Counted from the first letter of the stretch, positions 1-6,938 are shown. The stretch is DNA of 11,166 bases from DASPWW01 sp035461345 (GCA_035461345.1 DATHVJ010000169.1:1-11166); one strand, 5' to 3'. Notes: a model not told the origin generated them from the letters alone. Numbers and translations are program-made.

Positions 1-1938
1 CAGGTGCGACTCGGCGATGAACTCGATCGCCTCGTGGCCGAACTCGGCCCTCAGCGTCGAGGCCCACCCCTCGAATGCCTTGTAGTGGCGGGTGAAGTCC
101 TGCCAGCGGCGCTTGCCGAGCTTCACCTGCTTGCCGGCGCCGTCCATCACCTGGAACCGGTCGAGCTTGTCGCGGAGCAGGAGCTCCTCCAGCTCCGGCT
201 CGCGCTCGACGTAGATCTCACGGCTCCCCTGCTTCACCTTGTAGAGCGGCGGCTTCGCGATGTAGACGTAGCCCTGGTCGATCAGGTCGGGCATCTGGCG
301 GTACAGGAAGGTGAGCACCAGGGTGCGGATGTGCGCTCCGTCCACGTCGGCGTCCGTCATCAGGACCACCTTGTGGTAGCGGAGGTCCTCGAGGTTGAAC
401 TCCTCGTGCACCCCGGTGCCGATCGCGGTGATCAGCGCCTGGATCTCGATGTTGGAGAGCACCTTGTCGATTCGGCTCTTCTCAACGTTGATGATCTTGC
501 CCCGCAGCGGCAGCACCGCCTGGGTGTTGCGATCGCGCCCCTGCTTGGCCGAGCCGCCGGCCGAATCGCCCTCGACGATGAAGAGCTCGGCGTCGCGCGG
601 ATCCTTGACCGAGCAGTCCGCGAGCTTGCCCGGCAGGGTCGAGCTCTCGAGCGCCGACTTGCGCCGGGTGAGGTCACGCGCCTTGCGCGCCGCCTCCCGC
701 GCCCGGGCTGCGTCGACCGCCTTGGTCAGGATCCGCCGGGCATCCGCCGGGTTCTCCTCGAGGAACTCGCTGAGCCGCTTGTTGACGACCTCCTTCACCA
801 TCCCCTCGATCGGGGGATTGCCGAGCTTCGTCTTGGTCTGGCCCTCGAACTGGGGGTCGGCGAGCTTCACCGAGATCACCGCCGTGAGACCTTCGCGGAC
901 GTCCTCCCCGGAGAGGTTCTCGTCCTTCTCCTTCAGCAGGTTGCGGGTGCGCGCCACGTGGTTGAGGGTCCGGGTGAGCGCCGACTTGAACCCGGAGAGG
1001 TGGGTGCCGCCCTCGTGGGTGTTTATGTTGTTGGCGAAGCTGAAGATCGACTCCTGGTAGGAGCCGGTCCATTGCATCGCGATCTCGACCTGCCCCTCCT
1101 CGCCGTCCTGCTCCTCGAAGTACACGGTCTTGCGGTGGAGGGCGTCCTTGGTCTCGTTCAGGTGCCTGACGAAGTCGACGATGCCGCCCTTGTATTGGAA
1201 GCTCACCTCCTCGCCCGCTCCGCGCTCGTCGACGAGGTCGATCCGCAGCCCCCGGGTCAGGAAGGCGGTCTCCCGCAGGCGCTCGGAGAGGGTCTGGAAG
1301 TCGAACTCGACCTCCTCGAACACCTCGCTGTCGGGGAGGAAGGTGATCGTCGTGCCGGTCCGCTTGGCCGCCTGGCCCTTCTTGAACTTCGACGTCGGCT
1401 TGCCGCGCGCGAAGTCCTCGGTCCACACGTGGCCCTCGCGGCGCACCTCGAGGTGGAGCCGTTCCGACAGCGCGTTGACGACCGACACCCCGACGCCGTG
1501 GAGACCGCCCGAGACCTTGTAGCCGCTGCCCTCGCCGAACTTCGCGCCCGCGTGCAGAGTCGTCAGCACGACCTCGGCCGCGGGGCGCTTCTCCTTGGCG
1601 TGGTTCTTGACCGGGATCCCGCGGCCGTCGTCGGCCACGGTGACGCTGTTGTCGGGATGAAGCGTGACCTTGACATGGTCCGCATGACCCGCGATCGCCT
1701 CGTCGACCGAGTTGTCGACCACCTCGTAGACCAGGTGGTGCAAGCCGCGCTCACCGGTCGAGCCGATGTACATCCCCGGGCGCTTGCGCACGGCCTCAAG
1801 GCCCTCGAGGACGGTGATGTCGGTGGCGTCGTAGCTGTCCGAGCCGCGTCGGCCGCCGCGCTTCGCCTTCGTGCTCGACGCGGGCTTGCGCGCCCCGCTC
1901 TTGCTCGACCGCGCACGACTCGGGGACCGCTGTGCCAC
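1..1938 (-). CDS. gyrB: DNA gyrase subunit B, C-terminus cut by window edge
   Basis: ATPase subunit of type IIA topoisomerase; with GyrA it introduces negative supercoils ahead of replication forks. 646 codons are in the window and the C-terminus lies beyond position 1. The GHKL ATPase motifs are clear: E72-VVDN76 (catalytic Glu and Mg-binding Asn), DDGRGIP 103-109 and GGLHGVGVSVVNALS 144-158. The TOPRIM domain has EGDSAGG from residue 456, PLRGKIINVEK, and DADVDG 529-534. The GTG start at 1938 is chosen because AAGGAG (1944-1949) lies 5 nt upstream and the ATPase fold follows soon after. The first ~33 residues are an extra Ser/Lys/Arg-rich tail. From about residue 585 the protein departs from the usual short actinobacterial form and resembles the insert of Gram-negative GyrB. 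Identity as GyrB rather than ParE rests on context and overall similarity. Confidence 0.97.
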   Translation of the reverse strand, partial: MAQRSPSRARSSKSGARKPASSTKAKRGGRRGSDSYDATDITVLEGLEAVRKRPGMYIGSTGERGLHHLVYEVVDNSVDEAIAGHADHVKVTLHPDNSVTVADDGRGIPVKNHAKEKRPAAEVVLTTLHAGAKFGEGSGYKVSGGLHGVGVSVVNALSERLHLEVRREGHVWTEDFARGKPTSKFKKGQAAKRTGTTITFLPDSEVFEEVEFDFQTLSERLRETAFLTRGLRIDLVDERGAGEEVSFQYKGGIVDFVRHLNETKDALHRKTVYFEEQDGEEGQVEIAMQWTGSYQESIFSFANNINTHEGGTHLSGFKSALTRTLNHVARTRNLLKEKDENLSGEDVREGLTAVISVKLADPQFEGQTKTKLGNPPIEGMVKEVVNKRLSEFLEENPADARRILTKAVDAARAREAARKARDLTRRKSALESSTLPGKLADCSVKDPRDAELFIVEGDSAGGSAKQGRDRNTQAVLPLRGKIINVEKSRIDKVLSNIEIQALITAIGTGVHEEFNLEDLRYHKVVLMTDADVDGAHIRTLVLTFLYRQMPDLIDQGYVYIAKPPLYKVKQGSREIYVEREPELEELLLRDKLDRFQVMDGAGKQVKLGKRRWQDFTRHYKAFEGWASTLRAEFGHEAIEFIAESHL

Positions 1939-1976
1939 TCAGCTCCTTCCGCTCGGGGTGCTCAACACATGAGAAA

Positions 1977-2022
1977 CCCCGACCACGGCTGGGCCTTCAA
2001 GGCCCATTGGGACGGGTCGGGG
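1977..2022 (-). promoter_or_regulatory. Nested GC-rich hairpin in the gyrB leader / DUF721-gyrB gap
   Basis: Read on the minus strand, an outer perfect 8-bp stem (CCCCGACC at 2022-2015 with GGTCGGGG at 1984-1977) encloses an inner 6-bp hairpin (TGGGCC, loop TTGAA, GGCCCA; 2006-1990). TTTCTC follows directly. It lies 38 nt before the gyrB GTG. It could be a weak intrinsic terminator of the dnaA-dnaN-recF-DUF721 transcript, or a structured 5' leader or attenuator of gyrB. The structure is seen in the sequence; its function is inference. Confidence 0.45.
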
Positions 2023-2043
2023 CGGCTCGTCCAAGTTGACATA

Positions 2044-2072
2044 AGGATAGCAGCCGCGGGTGCCGGAAAATC
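2044..2072 (-). promoter_or_regulatory. Weak candidate gyrB promoter
   Basis: The DUF721-gyrB gap (1939-2170) is the most AT-rich stretch on the left arm. On the minus strand it holds a -10-like TATCCT (2049-2044) with GATTTT 17 nt upstream (2072-2067), which is a poor -35. A start near 2037 would give a leader of about 100 nt containing the nested hairpin. An alternative pair, TTGTTC/TAGTGC, lies further upstream. Support is weak. Confidence 0.22.
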
Positions 2073-2170
2073 CACCTCGAATGCACTAAAACTCCTGCAA
2101 ATGGTGAACAAACCTGGCACGCCGGAGTTGCCCCCAATCGAGCCTGCTGACAAGCTTCGACGACCCCCGC

Positions 2171-2497
2171 TCAACCCCTGCCCGGGCGCTGCTCGTGGCG
2201 TGCGGCGTCGGCGGTAAACCGCAACCCCGTCACCGGCCCGGAGCTAACGGCCGCGTTGAGTCGCTCGACGAGCGTCGCCTGGATCAGATCGAGCTCGGAC
2301 GCCCAGGTCGACGACCGGCAGGCGACCGTGATCACGCCGTCCCGCTCCGCGACCGGACGCGCCTCCGCGGCGACCGCGTCTCCGCACACCCCTGGCCATG
2401 CCGTCTGCACCTCGGCCAGCAGGGTCCGGGGCGCGGTCTCGTCGAGCACGTTCCGGATCGCGTCGCCGGCCGGGCGCGGTGCACGGCGGCGCGTCAT
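2171..2497 (-). CDS. DUF721 (DciA-like) protein, probable replicative helicase loader
   Basis: Small 108-residue DUF721-family protein. DciA, the characterised branch of this family, helps load DnaB helicase in bacteria lacking DnaC/DnaI, and the mycobacterial homologue at the same locus (Rv0004) is linked to replication. Visible family features are W34-PGVCGDAVAAEARPV, a strand-rich segment RDGVITVAC (52-60), and the WASELDLIQATLVERLN block (65-81). It is shorter than the mycobacterial protein and lacks a long N-terminal extension. The ATG start at 2497 overlaps the recF stop as ATGA, so translation is probably coupled to recF. It sits between recF and gyrB, the standard actinobacterial position. 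Family assignment is solid; the helicase-loading role is inferred from relatives. Confidence 0.88.
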   Translation of the reverse strand: MTRRRAPRPAGDAIRNVLDETAPRTLLAEVQTAWPGVCGDAVAAEARPVAERDGVITVACRSSTWASELDLIQATLVERLNAAVSSGPVTGLRFTADAARHEQRPGRG

Positions 2498-3588
2498 CCG
2501 GCGACGGCGGCGGCCGCGATCCGTCCCGCCGTGATCTCGACCTCCGCGTGCTCACCGCCGTCTGGAACGTGATCCGCCTCGGTGGCGGTGATCAGCGCCT
2601 GGCCGCCGCTGTGAAGGACCTCGACGAGCAGCCGGCGGCGGTCGACGTCGAGCTCGCTCATGACATCGTCGAGCAACATCAGGGGCGCGACCCCGCGCGC
2701 CTCGAGCAGCACTTGGCGCTCGGCGAAGATCAGCGCCAGGAGAGCCATCCGTTGCTGCCCCTGCGAGCCGAAGCGCCGCAGCGCCCGTCCCTCGAGAGCG
2801 ATCGCGACTTCGTCGAGATGGGGTCCGTGGGTCGAGTGCCCGCGGTGGAGGTCGGCATCGCGTCGCGAGGCGAGCTGGGCCTCGATCCCGCCGACGTCCG
2901 CCGTCCCGGTGCGAGGCCGGTAGGCCAGCGTCGCCTCGCCCTCCAGTCCCAGCGCCGCAGCGAGCGACGCGAACGGCGGCGCCAGCTCCGCGACCGCCTC
3001 GGTGCGGGCCTCGACGAGCTCCGCGGCGGCGGCTGCGAGCTCCGCGTCCCAGGCGCCGAGCGCGTCCGGCGCGGCGGCACCGGAGCGGATCCGGGCCAGC
3101 AGCGCGTTGCGCTGCGCGAGAGCCCGCCCGTAGCGCCGGCGCAGGTCTGAGCGCGACGGCCACAAGCCGCCGGCGAAGCGATCGAGGTGGCGGCGGCGCT
3201 CGGACGGGGGACCCTTGATCAGCGACATGCGATCGGGGGAGAAGACCGTCATCGCCGGTCGCAGGGTCACGTCCGCCGGGCCGACGGGGGAGCCATTGAG
3301 CCGGTGATGCCGCCCCTCGCCGACGACGATCGAGGCCACGAAGCGGCGGCTCTCGCCCGCGTCGACGACCGTTGCCTCGGCCCTCGCCATGCCGTCGCCG
3401 AAGCGGACCAGCTCACGATCCGCGCGGGTGCGCCACGACGCGCCGGTGAGCCCCACGCACAGCGCCTCGAGCAGGTTCGTCTTCCCCGAGCCGTTGGGCC
3501 CGTGGACCAGCGTAATCCCGTCGCCCAGCTCTACGCACGTGCGATCGAGGTTGCGGAACCCGCGTGCCTCGAGCAGCGCGACATGCAT
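2494..3588 (-). CDS. recF: DNA replication and repair protein RecF
   Basis: SMC-like ATPase that works with RecO and RecR to load RecA at gaps and stalled forks. The protein is 364 residues, normal for the family. Walker A is G30PNGSGKT37; the FSPDR and IKGPPSERRRHLD segment (116-136) is typical of RecF; the ABC signature region is FGSQGQQR 273-280; Walker B and D-loop are LMLLDDVMSELD 303-314. The GPHxDE segment near 255-260 has Leu where Arg is usual (GPHRDD), a small departure. The ATG at 3588 lies 15 bp after the dnaN stop and starts directly with the family N-terminus (FRNL). No strong ribosome-binding site is seen. The end overlaps the DUF721 start. There is no gnd gene between dnaN and recF, unlike many mycobacteria and streptomycetes. 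Confidence 0.97.
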   Translation of the reverse strand: MHVALLEARGFRNLDRTCVELGDGITLVHGPNGSGKTNLLEALCVGLTGASWRTRADRELVRFGDGMARAEATVVDAGESRRFVASIVVGEGRHHRLNGSPVGPADVTLRPAMTVFSPDRMSLIKGPPSERRRHLDRFAGGLWPSRSDLRRRYGRALAQRNALLARIRSGAAAPDALGAWDAELAAAAAELVEARTEAVAELAPPFASLAAALGLEGEATLAYRPRTGTADVGGIEAQLASRRDADLHRGHSTHGPHLDEVAIALEGRALRRFGSQGQQRMALLALIFAERQVLLEARGVAPLMLLDDVMSELDVDRRRLLVEVLHSGGQALITATEADHVPDGGEHAEVEITAGRIAAAAVAG

Positions 3589-3603
3589 CGCTGGGGCGCC
3601 CGC

Positions 3604-4710
3604 CTACACGTTGAGCCGGATCGGCATCACGAGGTAGCTGTAGTCCTCGCCCTCGACCGGCCGCAGGAGCCCGGGACGCAGGGGCGAGCTCAGACGAAGC
3701 ACGAGCTCCTCGGACTCGATGCTTTCGATCCCCGCGATCAGGAACTCGGGATTGAAGGCGATCTCCAGCGGCTCGCCACTGAACGGCGCCGGCATCGCCT
3801 CGGACGCGTCCCCGACCTCAGGCGTCTCGGCCGAGATCGTCAGCTCGCCCTCCGCGAACGCGAGCTTGAGCGGAGCGTTGCGCTGCGCGAGCTGGCCGAT
3901 CCGCCGCGCCACCTCGAGCAGCTCGCCGCGGGGCAGGCGGACCTCGTGGTCGAACGACTCCGGGATCAGCTGGCGATAGCTCGGGAACTGGCCCTCGATC
4001 AGCCGCGAGGAGAGCAAAACCCCGCCGGCTCGGAACACGATCTGGTTCGCGAGCAGAGCGATCTCTACCTCGTCGACCGATTCCGAGCCCACGATCCGCG
4101 CCAGCTCGCGCAACGCGCGGGCGGGCACATTGGCCTCGAGCTGCTGCGAGACCGGCTGCTCGAGCTCCGTGTGCTTGACGCTCAGTCTGTACGAGTCGGT
4201 CGCCACCATCGTCAGCGTGCGCTCCTCAGCGGTAACGAGCACGCCGGTGAGGATCGGGCGTACCTCGTCGCGCGACGCCGCCCGGGCCACGCGCTCGACC
4301 GTGTTCGCAAGTGCCGGACCCGGGAGCTTGATCACCTCGCCCTCGAAGCCCGGCAGGCGTGGAAAGTCCTCCGGAGGCAGAGTGCGGAGGTGGAACTTCG
4401 CGGTGCCCGCTGACAACTCGACGTCACGTCGCTCCGGTCGCAGGGCGAGCGACACGTCGCCGGCGGGCAGGGTTCGCACGACGTCCACCAGCAGGCGGCC
4501 GGGCAACAGCGCGGACCCCTGCGACTCGACTGAGCCCTCGACGTCGAGGACCATGCCCATCTCCATGTCGGTGGCGCGCAAAGTCACTGCCCCCCCGTCA
4601 GCGTTGAGCAAGATCCCACCGAGGGAGGGAACCGTCGCCCGAGCCGATACCGCGCGACCCGCGAGCTGCAGTCGCGACAGCAGAGCATCTCGAGACGCGG
4701 AGACCTTCAT
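3604..4710 (-). CDS. dnaN: DNA polymerase III beta subunit (sliding clamp)
   Basis: Ring-shaped processivity clamp that tethers DNA polymerase III to DNA and recruits repair polymerases, ligase and MutS. 368 residues is the expected length for three clamp domains. Family landmarks are the N-terminal VSARATVPSLGGILL (residues 21-35), the LPPEDFPRLP segment near 110-120, ATDSYRLSV near 170, EGQFPSYRQLIP near 230, and the C-terminal VEGEDYSYLVMPIRL. The last part is the hydrophobic peptide-binding pocket wall, MPIRL 362-366. The ATG at 4710 begins with the standard MKVSASRDALL. No good ribosome-binding site precedes it. It is the second gene of the dnaA-dnaN-recF set, 86 bp after the dnaA stop. 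Confidence 0.98.
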   Translation of the reverse strand: MKVSASRDALLSRLQLAGRAVSARATVPSLGGILLNADGGAVTLRATDMEMGMVLDVEGSVESQGSALLPGRLLVDVVRTLPAGDVSLALRPERRDVELSAGTAKFHLRTLPPEDFPRLPGFEGEVIKLPGPALANTVERVARAASRDEVRPILTGVLVTAEERTLTMVATDSYRLSVKHTELEQPVSQQLEANVPARALRELARIVGSESVDEVEIALLANQIVFRAGGVLLSSRLIEGQFPSYRQLIPESFDHEVRLPRGELLEVARRIGQLAQRNAPLKLAFAEGELTISAETPEVGDASEAMPAPFSGEPLEIAFNPEFLIAGIESIESEELVLRLSSPLRPGLLRPVEGEDYSYLVMPIRLNV

Positions 4711-4847
4711 CGCGGTGGATTTGGTGTCAAGAGTGGGATCAACTCGGCAAGTGGCTCAGTAATGGTGAGGTAGGTGGAAAGCGGTGGAGACTGACGTTAT
4801 CGGGGGCGGCGGCTGGGAGTTGGCATGTGGACGGGGTCGGTGGAAAG
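4711..4847 (-). other. dnaA-dnaN junction with repeated GGTGGA motifs (possible DnaA boxes)
   Basis: The 86-bp gap between dnaA and dnaN plus the last ~50 bp of dnaA hold repeated plus-strand motifs in one orientation: GGTGGATTT (4714-4722), GGTGGAAAG (4773-4781), GGTGGAGAC (4783-4791), TGTGGACGG (4826-4834) and GGTGGAAAG again (4839-4847). On the minus strand they read as TCCACC/TCCACA cores, reminiscent of DnaA boxes (TTATCCACA) but matching only about 6-7 of 9. This is the usual place for an actinobacterial origin, but the gap is far shorter than usual and shows no strong AT-rich unwinding element. Assignment as oriC is tentative. Confidence 0.28.
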
Positions 4848-6182
4848 CATCGCTCGAGCTTGATTGAGCTCGTGGTGGAGGGTTGAGTCCGGCCGCAGCT
4901 CGCTCTCGATCCGCCGCACCGCGTGTAGGACGGTGGAGTGGTCGCGGTCGAAGGAGCGGGCGATGTCGGCGAGGGATAGCGCGGTGAGCTCGCGCGCCAA
5001 GTACATCGCAACGTGGCGGCCGCGGGTCACGGCGGTGGTGCGGGAGGATGACATCAGCTCCTCCCGAGATAGTTCGAGAACCGCGCACACGGCATCCTGA
5101 ATCGCGGTGACGCTGGGTCGGTCGGGGTCGCGGGAGGATGAAGAGCGCTCGGGAGCGGCATGGCGGGAATCGCGCAGCGCCTCGGTCACGAGCTTCGGGG
5201 TCGGCGCTCGGTTGGTGATCGAAGCGAGCGCTATGACGCGGGTGAGCGCGCCCTCGAGCTGGCGTACGTTGGCGGGGCAGTGAGCGGCGATCTCACGCAG
5301 CGTGGCCGGCGAGTCGAACTCGATCGGCGTCGTATCGGCAAGCCGCCCGAGAACGGTGAGCCGCGTGGGCATGTCGGGCTCGGTCAGCTCGACGGACAGG
5401 CCCCACTCGAAGCGGTCCCGAAGCCGCCTCGCGAGCTTCGACAAGGCCCGTGGCGCCCGATCGCAGGCGAGCACGATCTGGCTCCCGGATTCGTGCAGGG
5501 CATCGAAGGTGTGGAAGAACTCCTCTTCGGTGCGGGACTTGTTTTCGAGGAACTGGACGTCGTCGATCAGCAGGACGTCGATGTCGCGATGCCGCGCCTT
5601 GAAGCGTTGGGGGCCGGCGCCGCGCACCGCGTTGACGAACTCGGAGGTGAACCGCTCGCCGGTCGTGTAGCGGACCTCGAGCTCCGGATGGCTGCGCTCG
5701 AGGTAATGCGCGATCGCGCCCAGCAGATGTGTCTTGCCGAGCCCCGGCGCTCCGTGGAGGAACAGGGGGTTGTAGGCGTCGCCTGGAAGCTCCGCGACGG
5801 CCAGCGCGGCCCCGTGCGCGAGCCGGTTTCCGCTCCCGATCACGAAGCGCTCGAACGTGTGCCCGGGGTTGGGCCGCTCTGCCCGGCTTCGTCCCGCCCG
5901 CTCCGCGTTACGGTCGTCGCGCTCCTCGGCGGACACGAACGCGACCTCGCGAAGGGAGTTCGTGTGGCGCTGGACGGCCTCGTCGAGCCTGTGGGCGTAG
6001 CGGCGCTCGACCCAGGTCCGGACCCGCTTCGGCCCGGTCACGTACAGGGTGGTACCGCGGGCCGATACGACGCGCAGCGGCTCGAGCCACAGCTTGTAGG
6101 TGGAGGGAGGGAGCGAGGCGCGAATCTCGTCGCCAACCCGCTGCCAGATCGCCGCGAGATCCTCCGGCAGCGCCTGCTCCAC
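4797..6182 (-). CDS. dnaA: Chromosomal replication initiator protein DnaA
   Basis: AAA+ initiator that binds DnaA boxes and melts the origin. 461 residues from the GTG at 6182. Domain I (1-85) begins VEQALPEDLAAIWQRV; a short charged linker (86-105) is domain II. The AAA+ core has Walker A GAPGLGKT 144-151, Walker B LLIDD 204-208, a sensor-1 region ACDRAP, RFEWGL with Arg257, and NVRQLEGAL 305-313. Domain IV has GRHVAMYLAREL (388-399) and the DnaA signature helix-turn-helix ADIARSFDRDHSTVLHAV (405-422). That turn reads F-D-RDH where most DnaA proteins have F-G-G-RDH, so it is one residue short. GGAGGAGG (6196-6203) lies 13 nt before the GTG, rather far, so the start is likely but not certain. 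The gene diverges from rpmH. Confidence 0.97.
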   Translation of the reverse strand: MEQALPEDLAAIWQRVGDEIRASLPPSTYKLWLEPLRVVSARGTTLYVTGPKRVRTWVERRYAHRLDEAVQRHTNSLREVAFVSAEERDDRNAERAGRSRAERPNPGHTFERFVIGSGNRLAHGAALAVAELPGDAYNPLFLHGAPGLGKTHLLGAIAHYLERSHPELEVRYTTGERFTSEFVNAVRGAGPQRFKARHRDIDVLLIDDVQFLENKSRTEEEFFHTFDALHESGSQIVLACDRAPRALSKLARRLRDRFEWGLSVELTEPDMPTRLTVLGRLADTTPIEFDSPATLREIAAHCPANVRQLEGALTRVIALASITNRAPTPKLVTEALRDSRHAAPERSSSSRDPDRPSVTAIQDAVCAVLELSREELMSSSRTTAVTRGRHVAMYLARELTALSLADIARSFDRDHSTVLHAVRRIESELRPDSTLHHELNQARAMLSTDPVHMPTPSRRPR

Positions 6183-6257
6183 GTTTGGCGTCGGACCTCC
6201 TCCGAACTCGCTTGCCCCGGCCGTTTCGGGCCTGCGGCGGCCCCCGGCGAGCGCGCG

Positions 6258-6286
6258 ATCATAGCGCCGGCGGTGGGGATCGAAAA
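6258..6286 (-). promoter_or_regulatory. Candidate dnaA promoter
   Basis: In the 225-bp dnaA-rpmH divergent region (6183-6407), the minus strand has TATGAT (6263-6258), a 5/6 match to a -10 box. TTTTCG (6286-6281) lies exactly 17 nt upstream as a weak -35. Transcription would start near 6251 and give a ~70-nt leader. The -10 is good and the -35 poor. Confidence 0.38.
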
Positions 6287-6337
6287 CGGGGTCGCGGGCG
6301 CGCTCGTCGCAATTCGCGGGGGAATCATTTCGCTGCG

Positions 6338-6343
6338 TATACT
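6338..6343 (+). promoter_or_regulatory. Candidate -10 box of the rpmH-rnpA-...-parB operon
   Basis: TATACT (5/6 match to TATAAT) stands out in an otherwise very GC-rich region, about 65 nt before the rpmH ATG. No convincing -35 lies at 16-18 nt. No ribosome-binding site is obvious before rpmH. Confidence 0.38.
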
Positions 6344-6407
6344 GGCCGCCCTGCCGCCCCGCCCCGGGCTCGACTCGGGTGTCGCGCGAGGCCTCGACCA
6401 CGATCCG

Positions 6408-6542
6408 ATGAAGCGGACCTACCAGCCCAAGAAGCGCAAGCGCGCCCGGACCCACGGCTTTCGCGCCCGTCGCCGGACGCGCGGCGGGAGGGAGATCCTC
6501 AGGCGCCGTCGCCGCAAGGGCCGCAAGCGGCTCACACCGTAG
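6408..6542 (+). CDS. rpmH: 50S ribosomal protein L34
   Basis: 44-residue, strongly basic large-subunit protein that binds 23S rRNA. The start MKRTYQPKKRKRARTHGFRAR is the L34 signature, and the rest is almost all Arg, Lys and Gly, ending KGRKRLTP. The ATG at 6408 is the only sensible start. The TAG stop is immediately followed by the rnpA ATG with no spacer, the classic rpmH-rnpA pairing that links ribosome and RNase P supply. It is first in the rightward operon and diverges from dnaA. Confidence 0.98.
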   Translation: MKRTYQPKKRKRARTHGFRARRRTRGGREILRRRRRKGRKRLTP

Positions 6543-6929
6543 ATGGGCCAAGGCGAAGCGGAGCGCAAGAAGCGCGGGCGCCTCTCGCGTAGCGGCGACT
6601 TCGAGCGCGCCTACCGCGAGGGCCAATCACACGGGAACCGGTTCCTCGTCCTGTACGAGTTCCCTCGCCCCGAGGGCGAGGCCGACGGCGTCCGGCTCGG
6701 GATCTCGGCGGGGCGGGATCTCGGCGGGGCGGTGGTGCGCAACAGCGTCAAGCGGGCGCTGCGGGAGGTTTTCCGCGACGCCTCCGCGCGGCTCCCGGAC
6801 GGTCACGACTTCGTCCTCGTCGCCCGCTCCGACCTCGTGGGGCTCGTCGAGCGCGAGGGCACCGCCGGCGTGCGCGACGCCCTCGATGAGGTGATCCGCG
6901 AGAGCGGGTTGAGCCGCAGGAGCGTTTGA
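6543..6929 (+). CDS. rnpA: Ribonuclease P protein component
   Basis: Protein cofactor of RNase P, which binds the 5' leader of precursor tRNA and aids cleavage by the RNA subunit. 128 residues, normal length. The N-terminal GRLSRSGDFERAYREGQSHGNRFLVLY (12-38) and central GGAVVRNSVKRALREVFR (61-78) fit the family. The conserved RNR motif normally reads RNRxKR; here it is RNSVKR, with Ser68 in place of the second Arg. The 48 bp before this motif include two exact tandem 16-bp copies (6699-6714 and 6715-6730), but the protein has normal length there. ATG at 6543 touches the rpmH stop. The stop (6927-6929) lies inside the parS-like palindrome. Confidence 0.96.
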   Translation: MGQGEAERKKRGRLSRSGDFERAYREGQSHGNRFLVLYEFPRPEGEADGVRLGISAGRDLGGAVVRNSVKRALREVFRDASARLPDGHDFVLVARSDLVGLVEREGTAGVRDALDEVIRESGLSRRSV

Positions 6930-6938
6930 CGTGAAACG
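6923..6938. promoter_or_regulatory. parS: Candidate parS centromere site (ParB binding)
   Basis: CGTTTGACGTGAAACG matches 13 of 16 positions of the broadly conserved bacterial parS consensus TGTTTCACGTGAAACA, and 13 of 14 of its inner GTTTCACGTGAAAC core. The symmetry extends to 20 bp (6921-6940) with a single mismatched pair. It includes the rnpA TGA stop and the yidD GTG start. ParA and ParB are encoded 2.4-4 kb downstream and dnaA starts ~740 bp upstream, the expected distance for parS. No other such site was found in the window. Confidence 0.72.

Noticed and set aside
2036..2041. Perfect TTGACA on the plus strand
   Set aside because: No -10 at 15-19 nt and no plus-strand gene downstream.
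1962..2174. 70-codon minus-strand frame in the DUF721-gyrB gap
   Set aside because: No ribosome-binding site, no family resemblance, and it covers the nested hairpin. Treated as chance.
4..2217. Long open frame (737 codons) on the plus strand opposite gyrB
   Set aside because: It is antisense to a clearly conserved gyrB. The composition (Leu, Val, Arg, Glu, Asp) is what GC-rich third positions produce on the opposite strand, and no family is recognisable.
4725..4730. Perfect TTGACA on the minus strand just before dnaN
   Set aside because: Correct spacing would place the -10 inside dnaN, where the sequence is AAGGTC; no promoter can be drawn.
4855..4873. CGAGCT/AGCTCG inverted repeat at the dnaA 3' end
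   Set aside because: Six-bp arms inside coding sequence with no T-run; expected by chance at this GC content and not a terminator.
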